Assembly: GCA_030549175.1 (NCBI GenBank)
Contig: JAUKUA010000001.1
Span: forward strand, 8,556,001-8,620,000
Length of the DNA stretch: 64,000 nt
Source of the DNA: Lasiosphaeris hirsuta
Lineage: Eukaryota > Ascomycota > Sordariomycetes > Sordariales > Lasiosphaeriaceae
Direction of reading: 5' to 3'
Position 1 is the first letter of the stretch. Every line of letters begins with the position of its first letter. This document shows, piece after piece, positions 13,399 through 24,395 of this stretch. Under the pieces are notes generated by a model. The model saw only the letters and a list, made by a program, of their open reading frames with translations, made no database searches and was not told the origin of the DNA. The position numbers and the translations under genes were made by a program.

Positions 13399-14005
13399 GA
13401 TGATTCGTTGCGTTGGCTCCCGCCGAAAAAATAATGCTCTGGCGGGTCACATGTATGACAGGGGGGCACTTTGAGAGGCCTGCACGTGGCTTGTTAGCAA
13501 CGGCTGTAGGCGTGGGCATCTGTCGGTTAGCATTACTGGCTGGGAGCGCACTGCGCAGCGATGTTGGGTATTGGATGTTCTAGGCACGAGTGTGCTATGG
13601 GTGTGGCTACTATGAAGTATCATGGCAATGTAGCAGGTAGCGTTAGGTACACACGATAGCGGGTTTTATGTATGTACAACACTAGCGATACTTGTCGAGG
13701 CTTTGTTTTGATGAGGGTTCTTGCATCGCCATCTGGTGCCGTGGTGTTTGACGAACCAACTTCGTCGCGGGCTTATGTCAGCGGGCCTGAGGCCTGGGGT
13801 GACGCGCATTGCGCTCTGCACATTGCCCCTCCCCCCACTTCTTTATTTTTGTGCCTGAAGAATTCTTCGATTCTGGTTCTGCCCCTCCATGCCCCCTCCA
13901 TGCCCTCTCTCCATGCCAATGCACGACCAAGTCTAGCGGCATGAACGTAACCTTTTTGTGGTTCCATTCACGTACCTTTTCCTTCCCTACATTCCCTTTG
14001 CTATC
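13399..14005. other. intergenic between the GYF and TPR genes
   Basis: The 607-bp tract holds no gene. A long pyrimidine-rich stretch (about 13824-14000, several CT-rich blocks) precedes the next ATG, typical of a fungal core promoter and leader. Confidence 0.5.
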
Positions 14006-17000
14006 ATGGCGACCTCTCAAGATACCCTGGGCGACCAGCTGCTCGCGGGCCGCTACGTTGACGTGCTTTGCAGCGACCGCGCGCAGACGCTGATCAAGGA
14101 GTTTGTTGGCGGGGTGCTGGCCTCAAATAACACCACCACCGCCACTACTGCCACCACGACGACAGAAAACGGCCATGTCCAAAATGGGGCCCGCCACCAG
14201 CCCCAAAATGACGAGCACCAAAACAAGGACTCCGTCGCCGTCGGCCTCGCCGCCTTCAACGCCTTCCTCCAGACCAACGTCACCGGCCCCGTCCTCGACT
14301 CCCTCTGCCGCGTCGAGGGCCAGTTCATCGGCGCCGCCCCCGGCCTCGGCACCACCACCCTGCACCAGGTCCGCCACGCCTGCTTCCGCTCCCTCGACGT
14401 CGACGGCGTGTCGGTGTATCCGCACATCCCCTGCATCGAGCTGTTCTGCCTCGCGCGCTGGGTCTTTGCCGGGGCCGTGTCCGGTGATTATGGCGGGCTG
14501 GAGGGCGAGGCCGGCGCCAGTCGGAGTCTGGCTTGGTTGCGGTTAAGGGCGGATGCGTGGCTGTTTAAGCTGCTGACGCAGCCGAGTCTGGGGGCTGGTT
14601 CGGTTTTTGTGAAGAGTGCCCAGTGGAGTGATGTGCCGAGTCTGCAGGCCGGGGTTGATAAGGGGTTGAAGGATGTGGAGAGGGTGCTGTTTGCTGAGGG
14701 TGGGCGGTGGTCGCAGGAGGAGAAGGCGATGTGGTTGGTGGAGAAGGCGAATGTGTTTATCATGCTGGGCCAGGGGAATGAGGCGAAAGAGGAGTTGGCG
14801 CGCGCGAGGGAGATGAGCGGGTTTGTCTATGCGCTGAGCGGCGCGCTCGGCAAGAGGACCAGGTTTCAGGAGAAGAGCACCAGCCAGCTGGTTGTTCTGG
14901 CGAAGAGTGGTGCTGAGGTTGGCGTCGAGGTGGGCGCAAAGCCCGAGGCCCTGGCGCTCAACGACGATACCGTGATGGAGAGCCTCAAGTTTACGGATGA
15001 GAATGCCGACGAGGTAAATAAGGCCGAGAGCCTGCCCGAGGCGCTGAAGGATCTGGTGCCGGATGATCAGCCGCAGCTGTCGCCGCTGGATCAGATCATC
15101 CTGCTCACTGAAGCTACTCTGAAAGATGCGTTCTCGCCGGCGGATACGCTCACGGCCGAGGAGATCCTGCCGTTTGCCGTCCGTGTCATCTCGGACAAGT
15201 CGACCAACTGGCAGATCTACACTCAGGCGCTTCTGGTTCGGTCCCGAACCGAGGTTCACAGGAGCAGGACGATGGAGAGAGGCATTCTCCAGATGCAAGC
15301 TGTGGTGGACCAGGTTATTGTCGACACAACGGCCACCGCGGACAACAATGCAAAGGGGGCTGAAAACGGAAGCTCTGAGGCAGGCACAAGTATTCCGGCG
15401 ATTCAGATCACGACCGACGGCGAGGTAGCAAATGACACACTCAACCTGGAGAAGCCAACATCCTTCTTCCCCGTGGCAAAATCAACCGACAGCGCCCCGG
15501 CGCATATCCGACTCCAATACATCCACGCCCTCAGCTCCCCTCCACGATGGCACCTCGAATCCGAGCTCGCGTACTCCTGGGCTAGCGTTGGATCTCTTGT
15601 GTCAGCTCTCGAGATCTTCAAGCGGTTGCGACTGTGGGCCGAGGTCGCCCTCTGCCTGGCCAGCAACGCAGAAAGTAACGACGAGGATGGACGGGGACAC
15701 AATGGTGAGGAGAAGGCCAAGGCGATTATTAGATGGCGGCTGTTTCACCGCACTGGTGTTACCAGGACATCAGCCGATGAGCCAGACGAGAACACCGACA
15801 TCTCGAGGCTCAGGCAGGCTGACTACCATGGGCCGGAACGCTCTCCTGCGCCTCCGAACGCGCCTCGCCTGTGGTGTATCCTAGGCGACATCGAGCAAGA
15901 TCCCACCTACTACGAGCGCGCCTGGGAGATTTCAAAGCACCGGTACTTTAGGGCGCAGAAGTCTCTGGGAGAGTACTATCTGAAGCAGAACGACCTGACG
16001 CGAGCGAAGGCTTCATACACGATGGCGGTAACAATCAACCGGATGAGTTCAGAAATGTGGAGTCGGCTGGGTGATATCAACCTGCGCATTGGCGAGTTCT
16101 CTGAGGCGTCTGGCGCCTTTGGACGTGCTATCTCCTGCGCGGATAACAACCTCGCAGGCGGCGAAGATGCCCGGACCTGGAGCAACCTAGGGAGTGCGCT
16201 CTACAGCCTCTACGTGGAGCGGGTGAGGGAGCTACAGAAGGAAAAGGGCGAGAAGAAGGATTCAGATCAGCCTACGGAGGCCGCCACAAACGGCTCTGCC
16301 GACTCAGACGACGAAGATACCGCAGCACCCGCCCAAACACCAGCCAAGCACACTCCCACCAAACTCCTCACCCAGTCCCTCGCGGCCTACAAGCGCGGCG
16401 CCTCGATCGCCCACGACAACTGGCGCATCTGGGACAACGTCATCACCATCGGCTCGCGGCTGCGGCCCCTGGTGGTCTGGGACCTCCTGCTGGCGCTGCG
16501 CAACGTGATCCGCATCCGCAAGACCGAGGACGCGCTCGACATCGACGTGCTGCGCCTCCTCCTGAACGAGGCCGTCCTCAACACGCCTAAGCGCGATGGC
16601 GACAACCCCGCGGAAGTCTACGACCCCCCGCGCGGCACCCCCGAGCGCGCCGTCTGCGAGCTCATCGAGTCGCAGATCGTCCCGCTCGTTACCGTCCGCG
16701 ACGAGCTGTGGGAGCTCGTCACGCGCGAACGCATCTGGAAGCGTGACTACGCCGGCGCCGTCGACGCTGCCGAGCGCGCGTGGCGCGCGGCCATCGGGGC
16801 GGCGGCTGGTGGCGGTGGGCTGGCCGCCGGCGCGGTGGGTGGGGAGGACAAGGTGAGGAATTGGCTTGAGGATCGGGAGGGGTGGACGAATGTGGTGGAG
16901 CGCACGGATGAGTTGGTTTCGGTGCTGGAGAATTATGGGTTCGAGGTGCCCGCTATTGGGGCCAAGTGGAAGGGGAAGGCGAGGAGTGCTGTTCGGAGTG

Positions 17001-17080
17001 TATTGGGTAAGGCGAAGGAGACGTGGGAGGGGACGGAGGAGTGGGAGAGGTTGGGGAGGTTGTTGGAGGGGTTGAGGTAG
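14006..17080 (+). CDS. TPR protein, TTC27 / Emw1 family
   Basis: This is a single-exon 1024-aa protein. The family (human TTC27, yeast Emw1) is essential in yeast and linked to cell-wall integrity and protein-complex assembly; the function here is inferred from homology. The diagnostic segment is at residues about 620-740: LWCILGDIEQDPTYYERAWE, SKHRYFRAQKSLGEYYLKQ, then two TPR-like units (ASYTMAVTINRMSSEMWSRL, INLRIGEFSEASGAFGRAI). A further helical repeat follows after an acidic linker (about residues 755-775). The start at 14006 (MATSQDTLG) is preferred; the in-frame ATG 48 bp upstream adds a non-conserved hydrophobic leader inside the pyrimidine-rich promoter. The N-terminal quarter includes a Thr-rich linker (TTTATTATTTT). 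No intron is needed. Confidence 0.88.
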   Translation: MATSQDTLGDQLLAGRYVDVLCSDRAQTLIKEFVGGVLASNNTTTATTATTTTENGHVQNGARHQPQNDEHQNKDSVAVGLAAFNAFLQTNVTGPVLDSLCRVEGQFIGAAPGLGTTTLHQVRHACFRSLDVDGVSVYPHIPCIELFCLARWVFAGAVSGDYGGLEGEAGASRSLAWLRLRADAWLFKLLTQPSLGAGSVFVKSAQWSDVPSLQAGVDKGLKDVERVLFAEGGRWSQEEKAMWLVEKANVFIMLGQGNEAKEELARAREMSGFVYALSGALGKRTRFQEKSTSQLVVLAKSGAEVGVEVGAKPEALALNDDTVMESLKFTDENADEVNKAESLPEALKDLVPDDQPQLSPLDQIILLTEATLKDAFSPADTLTAEEILPFAVRVISDKSTNWQIYTQALLVRSRTEVHRSRTMERGILQMQAVVDQVIVDTTATADNNAKGAENGSSEAGTSIPAIQITTDGEVANDTLNLEKPTSFFPVAKSTDSAPAHIRLQYIHALSSPPRWHLESELAYSWASVGSLVSALEIFKRLRLWAEVALCLASNAESNDEDGRGHNGEEKAKAIIRWRLFHRTGVTRTSADEPDENTDISRLRQADYHGPERSPAPPNAPRLWCILGDIEQDPTYYERAWEISKHRYFRAQKSLGEYYLKQNDLTRAKASYTMAVTINRMSSEMWSRLGDINLRIGEFSEASGAFGRAISCADNNLAGGEDARTWSNLGSALYSLYVERVRELQKEKGEKKDSDQPTEAATNGSADSDDEDTAAPAQTPAKHTPTKLLTQSLAAYKRGASIAHDNWRIWDNVITIGSRLRPLVVWDLLLALRNVIRIRKTEDALDIDVLRLLLNEAVLNTPKRDGDNPAEVYDPPRGTPERAVCELIESQIVPLVTVRDELWELVTRERIWKRDYAGAVDAAERAWRAAIGAAAGGGGLAAGAVGGEDKVRNWLEDREGWTNVVERTDELVSVLENYGFEVPAIGAKWKGKARSAVRSVLGKAKETWEGTEEWERLGRLLEGLR

Positions 17081-17690
17081 TGCTGTGTAGTGAGGTACTC
17101 CATAGAGGTGAATGAATTGTGGGTTTGGAATGTATGTTGATACGTGTGTGTTTGTGTGTGTGGCTCGGAGATATTTGGTGAGCTGTGCACTTGGTGTAAC
17201 GCACTTCGGAGCCACAAGAGGTTACTTGATACTTGCATGCTGCAGTGCTTAATGAGCAATTGGTACCTTGGCTTCGGGCATCGAGACTCGGGGTATCATG
17301 TACTCTAAAGACTGACACCCTTGACAAAAGATGGGAATACGCCGTACATAGGCCATTCCAGTTCTCTGCGGAGCGTGCCGTAATGCAGCCATGGTTTCCG
17401 GGAAGCTCCGTCAGGTCGACTGTATGATTGGAGATGGGCTGCTTAAATATCGAGCGCAATGCTCGGCTCTGATTCAATGCAAGCCGGCCAATCCAGACTC
17501 CTTCGCTGGTGCAGGTGACGAGGAATTCTGCCCATAACATTCAGCTCATTGAACCTGGTCGCTCCATCACGCGAGGCGGAGAGTTGGGATATCTAATGGA
17601 TATAATGAGCCACCTCTAGGATCTGTGCGGCATAGCCCAAGCGAGACTCACACGATGCACCTGGTAATTTTGTGGCCGTCTCGCGGTTGC
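17081..17690. other. intergenic, no gene seen
   Basis: This is a non-coding stretch between the TPR gene and the membrane-protein relic. A short TG-rich run (GTGTGTGTTTGTGTGTGTGG) sits near 17143. Nothing else is recognised. Confidence 0.5.
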
Positions 17691-18928
17691 CGCCCAAAAT
17701 CCAAACTTTCCCATAAAATTAGGGATCCGGTCTTGCAAAGCCCGATGATCAACCTCATTCTTTTCTCATCTTTCTCCAAATCTCCACTGCCGACTGGTTC
17801 ACAAATGGCGATAAACAAGGCAACGGCAAATATCACGACCGCCGCCGGCCCAGGAATGATTGGCTAGGTCGCGCCCGATGCCCGACGGGGACGCACTAGA
17901 CATCATCCTGAGTTGCCTGTCCGTCTTTCTCATCTGCTCATGGAAAATGCGTCCACCTCAATCTGCCGACTGAGGAAGAGAGTCGTGCAAGGACTCGCCA
18001 AAGGCTTGACCAATCTTGGGGAGCTGGACAGTCGAGTCGCCGCCGGACGAGACTCTACCGACCGCGATGCCAGCGGGTATGGCACCCTTAAGCTCCGTCG
18101 GGATGCGCTTCCTATGGCACGTGCATTCTATGCTCAGATGGGCGGCATTATATATAATACGTACCGTCGAGACGCTGCCCGCCTCCAGAATGTTCAAAGA
18201 GGAATCCAAGACGACTCCCAATCACAATAGCAACTGTGTGCTGACACCGGGTGCTGCTGTTGATGATTGAGACTTTCGAAACATTAACAGAAATCTCAGG
18301 CGTCCATGGAACGGTAAGAACGCACGGCATTGTACCCAAGATCCCCTAACCAATGACCGTGACCAATCCAGCAAGTTAGTCATTAAATTATCAAAGTTAA
18401 GAACCTCAGAGGATGAATTTGGCACCATCTCAAGCTCCACAAACCACTGCGCGGCATGAGACAGGGGAATGATGATGAAAGGCAGAGATGACGCTACGAC
18501 TGCAGTCTGTGTGGTAGCCCTCCACATTAGAGTTGCCCATGAGACGGTTTTCTAGGATAAGATTCCTGAATTCTTTCCAGCTCATGTCGGGAACACGTTG
18601 ATTGCCCTGGAATTTTCTAAGCAGGCCCGTTGGCTTCAAAACTTCCGCCGTGAGGTACAATCCGGACAATAACACATCTTCGTTCGACGCCATATGGCTT
18701 GTTCCACCAGAAGATGTACATGACGAAGGCGCATAGAATAAAAGCCATGGTGGCGAGCTCGAGTTGAGTAATGCCGAAGTCGTGGTAGACTCGGGCGATA
18801 CTGGACGCGACGAGCCAGCTGGATTGCGCGATGGCGAATGCCTTTGTGAAAGCATCTGACTTGCCTCGATCGATTATGTCTTCCTCGACAGGCTGTAGAT
18901 ACGAATCGACCAAGAAGCATATGAAGGC
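17690..18928 (-). pseudogene. remnant of a fungal multi-pass membrane protein gene
   Basis: Reading the minus strand from 18928, after a good acceptor (TTTTCACCAG), gives AFICFLVDSYLQPVEEDI, then RGKSDAFTKAFAIAQSSWLV, then ITQLELATMAFILCAFVMYI and FWWNKPYGVE. This succession is the hallmark of an uncharacterised fungal integral membrane family common in accessory regions. Further coding-like pieces occur in other frames: VPDMSWKEFRNLILENRLM (about 18500-18590), a hydrophobic VVASSLPFIIIPLSHAAQWF (about 18430-18520), RIPTELKGAIPAGIAVG (about 18055-18105) and a last hydrophobic VIFAVALFIAICEPVG (about 17790-17840). The frame changes are not all explained by clear introns, and no start exon is evident above 18930. 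I therefore call it decayed, although a multi-exon functional gene cannot be ruled out. Confidence 0.5.
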
Positions 18929-20195
18929 CTGGTGAAAATCAAACCAAAGTGTTAGCTATATTAACAAGGTAAGGTACCTAGGTAAATTTGGGAACACAGA
19001 AGCGCTTATTTTGTATATCATCTCCCGCCTTGCCGTCTTATTCTTGACCTTCCAACCACCGGCACCCCATCGCAGCGATGGAAATAGGTAGTGGCCTTGC
19101 AAATAGTGGGCAATTGGCGTGCGGGCCTTGCAGTGGTGTCGCTTGTGTGCGTGACGGATGGGCCTGCGTGTTGTCAGGGTTATGCATGGGGATTACGACA
19201 GGTTGTGACACATTCTCTTCGGTACAGTATTACACGCTCATAAAGAAAGACCACATCAGGCTTTCAGAGTGGTCGGGAGGAATTGGAGTAGGAAGATATC
19301 CAAAAGAAACCAGGCAATACTGGTAAGAACAAGCAATGGTAGTAGCATGGTATAATAAAATGATGCCAAAGGTACTAGTATGATCCAGCATGAACAATAC
19401 GCTTTATCTCTGGCTTAATATAGATTTTTTTTTTTGGAGATATTGAGTGCCAAATTGGTAGGGGTAATGTTTACTCCGCCCATGCAGGTCAAAGGGGTTC
19501 AGGGGCAAAACCTCACCAAACAATAAGCTCAACACAACCACAAAAGTCAGAACATTATCGGCTGGCATAAGCAGAAGCCAACGTAAAGTCCCTCAAAATC
19601 GCTGACTATTCCAATTGATAATTGATTGAACATCCCCATCCTAACCTCCCACCCGCAAAGCCTCAACCGCATCTCAACACCAACACCACCACCCCAACAA
19701 CCTACAGCTGTCACCACCTGCACAACAAACCATCACCGCCGCCCACCCGCATCACGATCCCGAATCCCTCTTGGCACACCTCTCCCCTTCCCGAATCGGC
19801 CTCACAAGCAGAACCTTCCACCGGCAGCACCTCCCGTCCCAGCCGGAAAGAAAAAAGCACCGCTCGAGCTGAATAACACACAGAGCCCCAAAAACAAATC
19901 AACGGGTCACCTTGTCTCGAATGCACGTTCGGAGGAGTGGAGTGGACAAGGACAAATCAGCAAGTCTTCCATAATCATCAAATCACCCTTGGCGTACCGG
20001 CGGGCGAGGGGCAGCGAATCACACTGGGACGCCCCCTCCGACCCTTCGGCGGGAACGAAGGACTCGTGCTACACCATCTTGGTTCGTTCGATTTCCCCTC
20101 GGCGGGTATGTGGGACCCCATCCACAGCCTGCCCGCACGTGACTGGACACACGGTTCCTAGGGGGCAAAAGCGCAGACACTCCCATGTTTGCTCA

Positions 20196-20209
20196 CCCCC
20201 CCCCCCCCC
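20196..20209. repeat. C14 homopolymer
   Basis: Uninterrupted run of 14 C in non-coding sequence; a C12 run follows at 20479-20490. Confidence 0.95.
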
Positions 20210-21172
20210 TCCTTCACAACTCTTGGCTTACCCGCCGACGGTAATCAGAGACAGAGGCCGAAGCTAGACCCTACGGCAGACGGGGCGGCCAAGCTCCGAT
20301 GCCCAAGAAGTACCAAGTGAGACGCATCAGAAACACGGCACTTGAGAACCGTTTAGCCCTCCCTCAGTGGGAGGGCTAAGGAAGCTAGAAGGGGGAAAGG
20401 GGGGCAAGTGAGATGGTGGGTTTTGAGTGAATAGCCCGTATCTTCCACCCAGTCCTGGCAGGTGGTTGGCTGGTTCATCCCCCCCCCCCCTTCGCCCTAC
20501 CCAGCTCGTTCTCCCCATCCCCTTTCAGGATGACGATTGGAACCTTGACGGCCGTTTCGCAACCATTCTCCGGGGGGGCCATATTTCGCAAAACAACACA
20601 CATTACAGCTGACACCTTCCCGTCAGGGACACCGGTCTGGGAAGGGGTTCCGGGGAAGGCCGGATGGTGCGAGAAGCTGGAATGGGGGTGGGGCGCGAAA
20701 GCAGGGTGGTCACGATGACAGCTACCTTACCAAGAAGGGGGGGGAAGGGAGCTGTGAGTGGCCGGTGTGTTGCGCTCCACCACCACCACCTCCAGGACAG
20801 CAGCAGCAAATCAATGCTCATCCTCTGCAGCAGCGGTACATCACATTGCCCGGCGCCGTAGCGCGCTGCACCCGCACCAAAGGTTTTGTTTTGTCGGTGT
20901 CGGTGTTGAAGACTGCAAGGTCGGGTCGCGCCCAGTCCAGGCGTGCGAGGCGGCGAGATAGACAGACTCGATGCCAGTAGCCGGGACGGGCGAAGATTCC
21001 AAGGCCACGCCAAGAAGGAAACCATTGATGAATGCTGCCTCGCGGCTCGCCCTACGAGTTGTAGACACGAAAGCACGAAAGGGATCGACAGCCCAACCAG
21101 CCCAGCTCGGCCAGAGAGGAGAGGAGCAGGGCTGGCTTCCATTCCATCGAGTCGGTGATCCCACTGGCGCGG

Positions 21173-21187
21173 CCCCCCCCCCCCCCC
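21173..21187. repeat. C15 homopolymer
   Basis: Uninterrupted run of 15 C on the + strand. Confidence 0.95.
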
Positions 21188-22154
21188 TCCTCCATTCCTC
21201 CACTCCCATCCCTCCGGAACTCTTGCTGTACGCCTGGGAAGCTAGAACGTCCCAGAGCTGCTTCCTCGGGGCGCACATTCGACGTCTTGGCGGTGTTATC
21301 GACTACCTTGGCCCGGCGAGTGTAACCAACAGACGCGGTCACGCCCCCTTCTCTGCTGCCAGCGATCGCCGCGACGGCGTAGAAACCTCTGGGGAGAATC
21401 CAGGTGGTGGGTAAGGCTAGCTAGCTACAGCCTGCGAGCTCGGCGAGTACGCTGGCCAGTGTGGTGCGAGAACTCCCAGTGGGTGCGTCCCTCCTGTCGG
21501 ATGAAAAGAGCGACGGGGCTCGTCACTGAGACTCTGTTTCTGCCTCTTGTCTCACGCAGCCCGCCCTCCGGGACGGAACATTCCATTTGTGAACAGGTCT
21601 AGATCGCATTGCTCAGAATGCGACGAAAAAAACAAGCGCCGTGTTGTCTCCGGTGGCCGTCATGAGCTCGATGCGAGATCGCATCGCGTCATTCAAGTCA
21701 GAGAGTGTCAGCAAGTCGACCAAGAAGCTCGTCCGCTGTACGGAAAGGGAAAAAACCGGGGCAGAGAGAGGTACGTACACACCTACCGCCTCTGTTATCG
21801 CCGAGGCCTCCCTCGTGGGGTAGTAGTAGTAGTAGTGTATCAAGGAACCAAACCAGATTCGCCCAGGGCGCAAACCGATCTGGCGCTGGCCCGATTTGAT
21901 TTGCTTGAAGTTTGATTTCTCATCGCTCCGGGTCGTGATGAGCCTGCCAACCGACATCAAAAGTGAGAAAGGGGGCGTGTGTCCATAGCGACCAGTCGAA
22001 CCTGCCCACCGCCCCATCAAGCGCAAAAATTCAGACGATTTTCTCTCTCTTTCTGCATCCCCGCATCGCATCATCACAACTCCCTGCCAGATCGATCTCC
22101 CTCACCCTCTCCCATCTTCAACACAGCAGCGAGCCCGACATCCGTCGGTGACAA

Positions 22155-22169
22155 GGGGGGGGGGGGGGG
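22155..22169. repeat. G15 homopolymer
   Basis: Uninterrupted run of 15 G; a G11 run follows at 22661-22671, preceded by GGGGTTGGGGTTA, a G-rich string that could fold as a quadruplex. Confidence 0.95.
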
Positions 22170-24374
22170 TCCGGCGGCCCCTCTCTGCTCGGCATTGCGA
22201 GCATATCGAGTCTCGCGCTGGCAAGCCAAGGGGGCGCAGAGGGCTAGGCCTCGAACCCTGGAGAACCCATTGAACTCTTTTACTCTACCTAGTCCACCAG
22301 AAAGAAAAACCCCCCCGACATCTACCGGGCAAGCACAAAACAAAAAACAAGGCTGATGATCGCCCGTCCCGATCGAGAAGGATAAACGCACGCGATCACG
22401 CAACGCAGCAAAATTGAAATAAGGAAATAAAGACAGCCCTGCTGCAAATCCTCCCGGTGTAGCGGGGATGCTCGTTCAGAATGCAGATCCAGGGTCTTTT
22501 TTTCGGCCACCCACGGTGGAAGGGCACACGGGTTGGGGCTGTCGCGTTCACGTTTCCCAAAAAGGCCAACAGGGGAGAGGGAGCGAGGGTGAGGCTTTGC
22601 TTAGGGCGCTGGCTGACAGCTAGCTAGCCAGCCGGCGGCATTGCATTGGGGTTGGGGTTAGGGGGGGGGGGCAGGCAAGGGTTAACGAGGGTAAAGAGAT
22701 CGACACAAGATCGCCAAGCCAGGCTTGCCCGAAAGGCGCTTGGTGCCGGTCTTTTTCCCGTGGGCAGAGAACCGCCGACTGGGTGTGCGAATCTGGCCGG
22801 CCGAAATTTTGTGTCGTGTATTCTTTTTTTCTCCTGCCCTCCTTCTCGTCGTTTCCTTTTCGTTTGGGCTGCCATGCAGTGCACGTGAGATGACCTGTGA
22901 CCTTCGCCAAGGCCCCCTCTCTTGCGCTCAGCTATCTTTCTCTCCCCTCACCGTTTCGTCGCCAACGGGGGTTGGACACACCGCTTCTGGGAAAAGCGGC
23001 ACTGAGGCATTTGGGCAACGACGACGCCCCGAGGGGGGCGAACGAAAAACAAAAATCAATCCGGTGTGCAGGGTCCCAGAGGGCTCCGGCGTGGCTGGTC
23101 CAACGCGCAAGCCCGCGCGATTCCAGCTCGAGTAGGTAGTATCCGCGAGCGGCCTCGTTCGACCAGTCAATAACTGGAGTCCCAACCGCAATCACTGTTG
23201 CATTCTCTGCCATGTTCTGCCCCCGTCCAAGCCAGCTGAGATGCCATGATGCCGAAGCTGACACTACCGTTGACGGTAGCGTAAGCCCGGAGGGCTGCCA
23301 GGCGTGGTGTTTTGCTCAGCTATGGGATCTGTCCGTGCTGAGAGAGCTGCTCCCAGTGTGTGTCCAGTCTGCCGTGTGCTAGGTGTGCTACTGTGTGCTG
23401 CTGTGTGCGAGAAAGGAAGGTGGTACGAAGTCGTCCACTCAGCTGTCATGACTCGAGCCAGTACATTCGAGCAGAGAGACCTATCGGGGCCGCTAAGCCG
23501 GCACACTAATGCCGCCAGTTGGGGGGGGAGGGGGGGAACGCCTTTGCAGTGCTTGCCGTGCGGACGCCGCGGTTGGCTACAAAACTTGTCTTGGCTAGAG
23601 CGAGACGGGAAGGGGGAAAACCTGGGGCAGGCAGGTGTCGCTGAGACTCGGCGCGGGAGTGGTCAATGGCACTGCTGGGCACTGCTGGGCTCTGGTGGTG
23701 GGGTGGCCAGCAGTAAAAGCAATCGCGGGTGATCATGATACACATAACGCACAGTAGTGTGGTCTTGGAACCAGAGCTTGCAGTCGCGGGGGTTTCCTAC
23801 GGCGCAATCGCGACCCATTCTGGCGTAAAGGGGTTTGGGCGAGAGGCGGCAATAAGGGGCCTCAAGGGGCCCGAGGGAGAAGCTGTCGCTGAAAAGGGGG
23901 GTACGGGGCGGGTGGACGACACTGGTCGCAGCCCGTCTGCTCTCACAAAGCGTCAGAGAACAATCAAGGCCAATCAGTATTTCCAAGGCAAAGCCCTCGA
24001 GGTCGAGTTAAGGTTTGGTATTGTCTCTCCGTTCAACTCAAGTTTCAACGCCCGCCTCTGATCTGGTCTCCTGGGCTCAGGCTTGTGTCTGCTGGCCCTA
24101 CGGCACTGGGACATGGGACGCCAAAACAAAACAAACGGGCTTGGCCGCAGCCCGCAACTCAGGACCCGCCGATTGAAACCGATGGCCGTTACCCCGTCTG
24201 GCCCATGGATCATGGACCCCAGTCGGACTTTGGGCGAAACAGCGACAGCACAGCGCAGCAAAACGCGCTGATCCCTTGCCCCGTCTGGAATGGCACAATG
24301 CCGCAAAGGGATGCTGTGAGGTCCGTCACGGCCGAAAATGAACGTGAAAAGGCACCTGACGGGCATATGGCCAT

Positions 24375-24395
24375 CCCCCCCCCCCCCCCCCCCCC
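24375..24395. repeat. C21 homopolymer
   Basis: Longest C run of the window, 21 bases, non-coding. Confidence 0.95.

Noticed and set aside
22640..22675. Interstitial telomere repeat
   Set aside because: The G-rich string contains a TTAGGG-like word only once and is dominated by a G homopolymer.
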